This document shows, piece by piece, positions 57,035-64,000 of a stretch of 64,000 nt of DNA (position 1 is the stretch's first letter; every line of letters begins with the position of its first letter). The position numbers and the translations under genes were made by a program. The notes beneath the pieces were generated by a model. That model worked only from the letters and a program-made list of their open reading frames with translations, did no database searches and had not been told where the DNA came from. This DNA is from Lenzites betulinus (Eukaryota; Basidiomycota; Agaricomycetes; Polyporales; Polyporaceae). The stretch covers positions 620,001 to 684,000 of the forward strand of contig JABYQU010000005.1 in NCBI GenBank assembly GCA_022264855.1. Reading direction: 5' to 3'.

Positions 57035-58935
57035 TTATCGAAACGGTTCAGGTGAGTAGCTGTATGGTCGTGGACGTGAACGTGGAGGCAAGGGTGTGGG
57101 GCCATGCCAGTGGCACTCGGGTTCATGCGCGTAGTTGGTTTGTTTCGGCGCAGTATGCCATCCTTGGAGCAGTAATTCGACCTCGGAAGGCCCACCGCGA
57201 GCTGCAGACGCCACGCGGTGCTGCCCTACCCGGCTAACCTGCAGCGCCAGCAGCAACAGTTGAAGTTCGAGGTTACGATTCGACGCATTTGCGACTGCGC
57301 TCCTAGCCTCGGTAAGGTCCAGCGACGGGAACAGCATATCAAGTGCGAGAGCATGGTCCAGGAGGCACGGCTTTGCGTCAAGCTGATCGACGTGAAGGTG
57401 TCGGAGGCCATGTCCTAGGAGCGGCACCGTGCTCAGATTGGGCACTGCATCCAAGTCGAGGGACGGGATCGACAGCTTCGTGAGATTGGGGTGACCAAGC
57501 GCGAACGCGGCAAGGGTCTTGACTGTAGGGTGATCGTGTTGAACTTGCTCCCTCGGGGTCGCTGCTTCAATAATGATTGGAAAGCCTACGTAGTCCTCAT
57601 AGCGACCTTGTACCTTGTGAGACGTTATTGGGGGAGGCTCTAATTTCTTCCTAGCTTCAAACCTAACCAGATCGGGCCAGGCATCTGTGAACCGACATAG
57701 CGTGGCGTCCGCAAGGTGGAACTTGACGCCTTGGAATACGAAAGATATCGTCTGCAGCCCTCGCGCGGCGCACAAGGGCTCAATCAGTTCTCCGCTGTCG
57801 GGGAAATGGCTGTCCGACTGGCAGTTGCAGCAGAGCGTGGCACGGAGGTGCCGCAGCGAGGATGTGAGGACCGCATGCACCGGACGCAAGCTCCGTGCCC
57901 TGCGGTGGAAGTCCTGCGCTGACAGACCATTCTCATCGCGATCCGTGCCACACAATGTCCCGGCCTCGATGTCCAGCGTTTCCAAGCTCGGAGGCGTCGC
58001 GGACGTCAAGAACAGCGAGATGTCTCCGAGGTTTCCCGCCAGAGACAACGTGCGCAGGCTGAGGAACCCTGACTGTCGCTTCGTCGGTATACTGTCCGCG
58101 CTGGAGTCCGCGATGGTCTTCAGGCGGAGACTGAGGGTGTGTAGATTGGGGAATTCGGCCAGGGCGCGGATTTGCGGCAGACTGGCGGTAGCGTCGTGAG
58201 CCACCTCGAGAGTGTGTAGTTGCGTGAATGTCCAGAAGGGCATCCCAGCATGTGCAGCGTTGTAGCGTCCCCGGTCATCGATCGCGAGAAGGTGGACGGC
58301 GGAGAGCGTGGGTTGGATGGCCTGCGTGATCATGCGCAACGCACCGTCGTCGATCGACTGGTCGATCTTGATTTCAAGATGTCGTATCGTCGGCGAGAAA
58401 AGCATGGTGTAGCAGAGCGTGTTCAGGTCGATGGTGAGACCGGTCATTTGTTCCAGACGGGGAATGAGCGCGGTTTGGCCACACCGATGGGTAAGAATGA
58501 ACCACGCCGTGGTGTGGACTTTGCTGATATCTGCGAGATGGATCGACTGTACCCGCGCGGCGTACTCTTGGAACCGCGTCCAGCCTGCGTCGGTGAGCTC
58601 GTCCATGAACCTCTGTGCAGGGTCAGCCCTTGGTCCTGTAAGTATTCGAATATACGTACCGATTTATCCTTGTCGTAGGCCGTGAGCACGCGCAAGAGCT
58701 GTTCGACGCCGTCGAGATGTTGCCACAGAACGTCAAGTGCGATGCCAGAGAGAGCACGGTTGACCCGTGCCAGTCGCGCCAAGGCTCGTTATCGTGCATG
58801 ACGCTCTATCTTAGTAATGGATTCATCACGTAGCTTGTCAGGAAAGGGGCCCGGGGACAACTGGGCGAAGATGAGAGAAGATAGCTTGGGAGAGAGTATT
58901 TGGGCAGCCGCTGGGGCCAGCTGCATGGCGACCAT
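57035..58935 (-). pseudogene. F-box-like leucine-rich protein, copy 3, premature stop
   Basis: Exon 1 is 58935-58660 and exon 2 is 58612-57035, with an in-phase 47-nt intron. Exon 1 reads MVAMQLAPAAAQILSPKLSS, then LSPGPFPDKLRDESITKIER, followed by a TAA at 58789-58791. Copies 1 and 2 have Gln at this point, so CAA to TAA is the simplest change. After the stop the frame continues as ALARLARVNRALSGIALDVL and then 525 residues of leucine-rich sequence (FLSLRTLSLAGNLGDISLFL, LTKLSIPSLDLDAVPNL). Copy 3 is more diverged than copies 1 and 2 are from each other. Restart at a downstream ATG would lose the F-box-like start. Confidence 0.65.
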
Positions 58936-59299
58936 CTGTAAAACTGCGCCGGTGCACTGTGACTGTTATACAGTATGTCCTTGTATTCTCGGTACTGACA
59001 AATTTGATGAATATCTGCAGAGTGAGAGTGAGAGACAAGGAAGAAGAGGTCTTCCGCGCTACTCCGCATCATGATCCAATATTCGTCAATTCGGTGGCGC
59101 TTATTTCTCTATCTATATTACTATCCTCACCAAACCATCCACCTCGCCAACGCCTTACCTCGAACTCAAAGAGGAACGGCCTGTGCACATCGTGATCAGG
59201 GAATTTCTCTTTATTACCCTGCCCACAAGGGCTCCGGCTCAGAAAGCATCGCTGCGTGACCGCCGAAGCAGCGGCAGTGAGGCTTCTCAGACTAGTACT

Positions 59300-59307
59300 A
59301 CGACTGC
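59300..59307 (+). repeat. hAT target-site duplication, left (ACGACTGC)
   Basis: Eight bases identical to 60798-60805 and directly abutting the inverted repeat. Confidence 0.9.
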
Positions 59308-60797
59308 CAGTGATGTACGGTCGGTACGGCAATATGTAAAGTCGGATATGCGACTGTATGTAAAGTCGCACGACTATCATACCGACTGCATATGTCGGCG
59401 ACTTTCTCACGGCTTATGCGCCCGGGAGTGAACGGACCGGCTGGCGGCCCTTGTACAACCGGCGCGCATAGATGGCAAGGCTTGACTAGGGAGGGCGGAC
59501 TTTCCCTCACACGAAGTACCTCTACTACAGCCTGTAGCTAGCAGAGCAAGATACTATTCTAAAGGTACCATTATTAAATGGATGTGCAGCATTGGCTTAC
59601 TCGTTGGCAGTCTCTGACCCCGCCGTCTACCTCATTCCGGGCCTGTCTATCAGTACTTGCTCGAGCCGCGGCAACTTGAAAGGTGATCGTGCAGCTATGC
59701 CTCCGAGTCGTGAAGCATCGTAAGAATTACCCATGCATGTACTCTATCTTGCATGCTGACTGGCTTCGCAGATCCTCGATCAATCCTTTTGATTTCTGAG
59801 ATGCAAGTGGCATGCCGTGACAGCTGCCCCGAGCATTCGCCACAAGTACTGGCTCACCGCATACTCTCCCTCTGCGCTAAGTTGGCCTCGTGCGAACATC
59901 TCTTTAGTATCTTTGGTCATATTCTCACCGAGCTCCGCAACCGCTTGAGCACCGAGACTCTCGCCGCCTTGGCAGAGTTAAAGATGCACCTCCGAGACGA
60001 GTACGTGCGCAACCGGGAGATGGAAGCCAGACTCAAGCGACATCATGGTCCCCCGAGACGCTACAGCAGCAGACCCGGGCGTAGGAGCTGCTGCTGAGTC
60101 CTCCCTCCCTTGTCGCACCCCCCGGCGCCAGCAAGCCCGATGTCCATGGCACCACCACCAACCCGACGCGACCTATTAATGTGGCGCCTGACAGCGACGG
60201 CGAGCTCGACACGCCAGAACTCGACTTATCGTCATACACTCCTGCAGCTGGTGAGCTACGCAACCTCACTAATACGTTCTTGGCTGCACAACAGGCCGAT
60301 GTTCATTCTCCCGGCCTAGACCTAGCCCGCCGGTATTCTGCTGCTAATGGAGGGGGTGCGCACGGGACAGATCTGCGATCTCTTCGGCTTTCGAACCCCA
60401 TTTGAAAGTCGAAGGCTTTGCAAGCCTGCGTGGCGGGTGATGGCGCGGTCGTAACGCCCTCAACGGGAGGTATTGCAGAGGGCAACGACGAGGTCCGAGG
60501 ACGAGGTCAGATGGAACTCAATGGTATAACGATAGACGTATTGTACTCCTAGCGATACTCTCATGAATTCAGACTTTCCTACCGCTGTGTACTCGACAGA
60601 TATGCCACCAAAATGTTCACTATCCGGAGCCCGAGGTACATCCTGCCCTGCGCAGCTGCGCGCCGTTTGTGCGTGTGCATGTTAAGCGCCAATAGTTGCC
60701 TTATTGGGTAAAGTCGTATTCGCATTTTCGACTTTTTGCGTCAGCCGTGCGACTTTATGATAGTCGTGCGGTTGGTCGTACGACCGGAACATCACTG
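59308..60797 (+). mobile_element. Non-autonomous hAT element (1490 bp)
   Basis: Starts CAGTGATGT and ends ACATCACTG, with further imperfect inverted similarity (CGGTCGGTACG against CGGTCGTACG). A perfect 8-bp target duplication, ACGACTGC, flanks it; 8 bp is diagnostic for hAT. Sub-terminal motifs built on AAGTCG/CGACTT recur near both ends, including GTCGCACGACTATCAT at 59365 and its inverse near 60757. Inside only the C-terminal dimerisation part of a hAT transposase remains, so the copy needs a transposase from elsewhere. Confidence 0.9.
59753..60097 (+). pseudogene. hAT transposase, C-terminal dimerisation fragment
   Basis: About 90 codons match the end of hAT transposases: VLAHRILSLCAKLASCEHLF, FGHILTELRNRLSTETLAAL, AELKMHLRDEYVRN. 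The DDE core and N-terminal zinc finger are absent. A following frame to about 60405 (DGELDTPELDLSSYTPAAG) may be the eroded tail. It lies wholly within the hAT element. Confidence 0.75.
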
Positions 60798-60805
60798 ACG
60801 ACTGC
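60798..60805 (+). repeat. hAT target-site duplication, right (ACGACTGC)
   Basis: Identical to 59300-59307. Confidence 0.9.
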
Positions 60806-62392
60806 AGCACAAGTTGCTATCCCCCACCTGACGCTTCTACGTTCGTGTGCTGATTCTGCCTTGCACGCTGGTCTTTAGAGCTCCTCTCACCGGATGCAAT
60901 TACAAGCCCACGATTCTCACAGCTGTGAACGTGAACTATGTTGCAATCATTCCACACGCACATCAGGAACGAGCTCTGGCTCCATCGCGTCTGTGCGGTG
61001 ATGTGCAGAGCCACGGAGCCGCGGAGATTTCCCAGGATGTACGGAGACGCCCGGCTCCGCCTATGACTGGACGGAGAACGCTGTCTCCGTCTGGAGATGC
61101 TGTCTCCATCCAGCACCATACGGAGCATGGATGCGGGGGAAAGCTCCTGAATAACGCATGAAAATCGACGTGATGAACATGAACAAGTGAGAGTATTTGC
61201 ACGTCATTCTGACCCCCGTACAAAAATGCACGCCCCCAACAGTGAGTTCTCGACGTGTAGGCTAGTAGCCCGCCAGGCTAGTCTCCGGACGGAGACACGC
61301 TCTCTGGATGGAGACAGCGCCTCTGGGCGGCGGCTACCGGAGAACGCTGATCCGCCCAGCCTGCCCTGGAAGGACCCCGGCAAACTCACCAAGAGCTCAT
61401 ATCCGTTTGGAGGCCGTTTTGGGTCCTTTTCGGGGGTCGAAAATCGGGCAGTTTTCGGGGAGTTTCACATAAGATGCGGCCGGCTACGCCGGATTCGGGG
61501 GGTAGGACGCACGTAACATGGCTGTTAGCGCCCAAATAGCGCCCGGCGGGATCCCCGGCCCGACCGGGCTCGGAGACAGGCGGGTCAATTTCTATATTTT
61601 TCAGGTGGATTTCGTCCCCAGACAGTCCGAGCCGGAGGTTGGGCCGCTTGGACGGCCCAGCAGGCCTTACTTTCGGAGTTAAGTCATACAACCATCCCCG
61701 GGAGGGCTTGTATTCGGGGGTCGCCGGGACTTAACCTCGGCGGCTGGAGGCCCCATTTTCGGGGAAATCGACCTCAATTTCATGTAAGTTCCGGGCCCTT
61801 CGGGCCCATTTTCGGGGATTTTGGGATATGGGCTCTTGGTGGGTTTGCCGGGGTCCTGCCCTGGAGCGGCAGATAACCGAGATCCATACAGAGGTAATTC
61901 GCGTTTCCTGATGCATGCTCCCCGCAGGGTCCAGCTCCGGGATCACATTTCCTGATTTCTTTGGGCTACCGTACCCTACGGCAGTGAGGTCGAAATTGGC
62001 ATAACACTCGGGGCTCTTGTCCGAGGCAGTGTGCGTGCATTGACCGGATATCTTTGATTAACAGTATTATGCCATCTCAGGGACGTCCATGCCACTACTA
62101 TGTCGCTTCGATCGCAGATGGCCGCCGTTCCCGTATGCGCCGTGACGGCGGTGCGTCGATGATTCCCTTCTAGTATGTGAACGATCATCACTGCGCTGCG
62201 TATGAAGAACACTCACTGCTTGTCAACCTCATTGACAACTCATGGCTTCTTTCGGCTGGTTCCCTGTCCGCAGAGGGGCCCGCGAAGTGCACCCGCCGAA
62301 TGTCAGTGCGATGCGTTTCTATCAAGCAACCACCATCTATATACCGTACATGATTTCTCAGGCGTTTTCGGCCAGGAGGAAGATGTGCACTG
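60806..62392. other. Intergenic stretch with a 13-bp inverted repeat
   Basis: No gene recognised. TGTCTCCATCCAG at 61101-61113 is the exact inverse of 61304-61316, and GGACGGAGA/TCTCCGTC motifs recur nearby, so a fold-back or MITE relic is possible. At 61.4-61.9 kb, CATTTTCGGGG and TTTTCGGGG recur several times in GC-rich sequence. Confidence 0.45.
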
Positions 62393-62400
62393 TATAAAAG
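62393..62400 (+). promoter_or_regulatory. TATA box for GHGHGG copy 3
   Basis: TATAAAAG, 138 bp before the ATG at 62531. Confidence 0.65.
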
Positions 62401-62530
62401 ACACGCACACCCTGAAATTCCAACAGAATCACCCAGCGACACGTTGCGGGACAACGCGACCCTTTCTTCATCGACGCTCTTTCTTTCCATCGCTCACTAG
62501 CCTTTCTTATTTCAGCGCCTCAACCAGACC

Positions 62531-63196
62531 ATGCTGCGCGCCATCTCCTGCCATTCCGACAACCACACGACATTCGTCGTCCCTCCATCCACGTGTGGCG
62601 TCGCCGATCCCATTGAAGCGGGCGCTCCCTGCCCTAGTCACCTCCCCACCGGAAACATCCTTCACGAGGAAGAAACATCCTCCGATCGAACGCCTACCAG
62701 CTTTACCTCGCCGACAACGTCCTTGCATAAACCCCGCCCCGCGAATATCATCCTGCCACCATCGACCGCGCGAACTCCGGTACCCAGACCGCTCTTCACG
62801 CCCGATCACGGCCATGCAGCGATAGCTTGGCTCGGGTCACCCCTCTCGTCCGCCCCATCGACGCCCTCGTTTCCGCGGCCGTCGGCGCGAGCGTCACGGC
62901 GAAGCGCGTCGTACTCGAGCGCCAACGATTTTGACCGGGAGACCCCGTCAACGTCAGAGACGCACGCGCGCGAGGATCTGTCCTTGGATGGCGCCCAGGG
63001 AATCGTGATGCCGTCTGTCATGGATGCGGTAAACTCGGATGGGCTCTCGAACGGTGAGCGCAGTGCGTCCGTCAATGGCGACTCCGAGCGTGCGGTGGGG
63101 GCGGGCGATGGCGTTGCTGAGGCAGGACGTGTGGAGCACGAGCGTTCAGCCTCTACATCGCCTTTGCCGGCAAGTCTCATCGGGGGATGCAGCTGA
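62531..63196 (+). CDS. Small Ser/Pro-rich protein with HGHA motif, copy 3
   Basis: Intron-less, 221 residues, the same length as copy 2. It starts MLRAISCHSDNHTTFVVPPS. The shared core is PANIILPPSTARTPVPRP, then FTPDHGHAAIAW, so the second glycine pair of GHGHGG is replaced. A Ser/Arg-rich region (ARASRRSASYSSANDFDRE) parallels copy 2 (SRRSSLYSASSADDW) at the same relative place. The rest is Ser/Glu/Gly-rich. Similarity to copies 1 and 2 is low overall but follows the same order of parts. Function unknown. Confidence 0.6.
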   Translation: MLRAISCHSDNHTTFVVPPSTCGVADPIEAGAPCPSHLPTGNILHEEETSSDRTPTSFTSPTTSLHKPRPANIILPPSTARTPVPRPLFTPDHGHAAIAWLGSPLSSAPSTPSFPRPSARASRRSASYSSANDFDRETPSTSETHAREDLSLDGAQGIVMPSVMDAVNSDGLSNGERSASVNGDSERAVGAGDGVAEAGRVEHERSASTSPLPASLIGGCS

Positions 63197-64000
63197 GAAG
63201 GCGTGGTCGACAGCCGTTGGCGGCCTTTCACGATTAAAGTTCCCGTTTAACATTCCTTGCGCTTTCTGGAAAAGACATTATGCTTTGACATCGATTCCCT
63301 CCTTGCGCTCTACCTTCGGATGTTCGGTGGGACGTTGGCCATGTTGATGTACGATACGCTGGTGTTTCACGACTGTCTCCAAAAGATATGAGTATACCTG
63401 AGGTAGACTCATGCTCAGAAATGTGTTGTATGCTTGAATCCACGAGAAATATATATACGGTCATCTTCATGTGCGTTTCAGAGGATCCTACTAGGGGTGC
63501 CGGTGAGCCTTGAATCCATAACGTGTTTTCCCAAGGTTCGGGTTGTGCGGCAATGGGCCAAACCTACCCGTCTTTGAACTTCTAATTCCAAACCCAAAGT
63601 CGAGTGCGTCACAGTCACCACCTCAGGCCTCACCAATGATCCGTTGGAGGACAGAATTCATAGCGGTCGACTGGCGCCACGGCAGGATCCACATGTTCAC
63701 GGTCAGTTCTTTCTGTCAGGTGCTGAGAACTATGGTACACAGTAGGGCATGATGAATGCTTACTAGGACAGTGTCTTCTGAGTGATCATGTCAGTGTCGC
63801 GAGCGCGATGAGCGGCGCTGGATGTATGGACTGGTGGACTTGTGTGGGCGACCACCAGTTGACGGCGTGATAATCACCTTCACGCAACAATAACAACATA
63901 CAGCCACACACAGCGATGGGGCGCGAAGCGGAGAGGATTCCCAGTCATGTCATGCCGTAGTAGGAGACTTGGTCAGTTCCGAGCCTCCGACCCATGTATC
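63197..64000. other. Intergenic, no gene seen
   Basis: No open frame with recognisable motifs or plausible exons; A/T boxes near 63450 (ATATATATACGG) could be a promoter for a gene outside the window. Confidence 0.5.

Overview
The window reads as nuclear DNA of an Agaricomycete (mushroom-forming basidiomycete), plausibly Polyporales-like. The evidence is many short GT-AG introns, mostly 47-66 nt and several with CTAAC-type branch points, together with gene families typical of this group: KDZ and Plavaka DNA transposases, a TET/JBP-like dioxygenase, an alpha-type protein kinase, F-box-like leucine-rich proteins and DUF6532. Nothing points to bacterial or organellar DNA. All exon models and names come from reading the sequence by eye; no database search was run.

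Layout. 1-2.4 kb: the last exon of an unknown gene and a multi-pass membrane protein gene (923-1852, -). 2.8-7.8 kb: two minus-strand genes, each damaged by a retroelement. Gene A (6943 down to 2821) is split by a 5'-truncated LINE (about 4106-6040). Gene B (7827 down to 7011) is cut off by the left LTR of a Ty3/Gypsy element. 7828-18344: a 10.5 kb chromovirus-type Gypsy element with identical-looking 242-bp LTRs, gag-protease, pol with chromodomain, an extra third reading frame, and an array of co-varying hairpins before the 3' LTR. 18.8-22.0 kb: a 12-exon alpha-kinase gene. 22-24.3 kb: no gene seen. 24.3-28.2 kb: an intact DDE integrase-like gene and a frameshifted TET/JBP-like dioxygenase gene, both on minus. 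28.7-31 kb: a diverged 1.16-kb tandem duplication.

31.5-45.3 kb: a nested transposon. The outer element carries a KDZ-type transposase gene (+) convergent with a 435-residue unknown gene (-), and has inverted-repeat ends with promoter-like TATA boxes. Its transposase gene is interrupted by a 7.8-kb element (34607-42438) with imperfect terminal inverted repeats and a likely CTG target duplication. The inner element carries two divergent multi-exon genes that read as intact: a DUF6532 protein and a Plavaka transposase.

47-63.2 kb: a host-like cluster in which F-box-like leucine-rich genes (two apparently intact, one with a premature stop) alternate with small Ser/Pro-rich genes sharing a GHGHGG-type motif. 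Two of the F-box/GHGHGG pairs form an inverted duplication. A 1.49-kb hAT element (59308-60797) with a perfect 8-bp target duplication lies beside the third F-box copy. The window is therefore an accessory, transposon-rich region in which fast-evolving host families sit among nested mobile elements.
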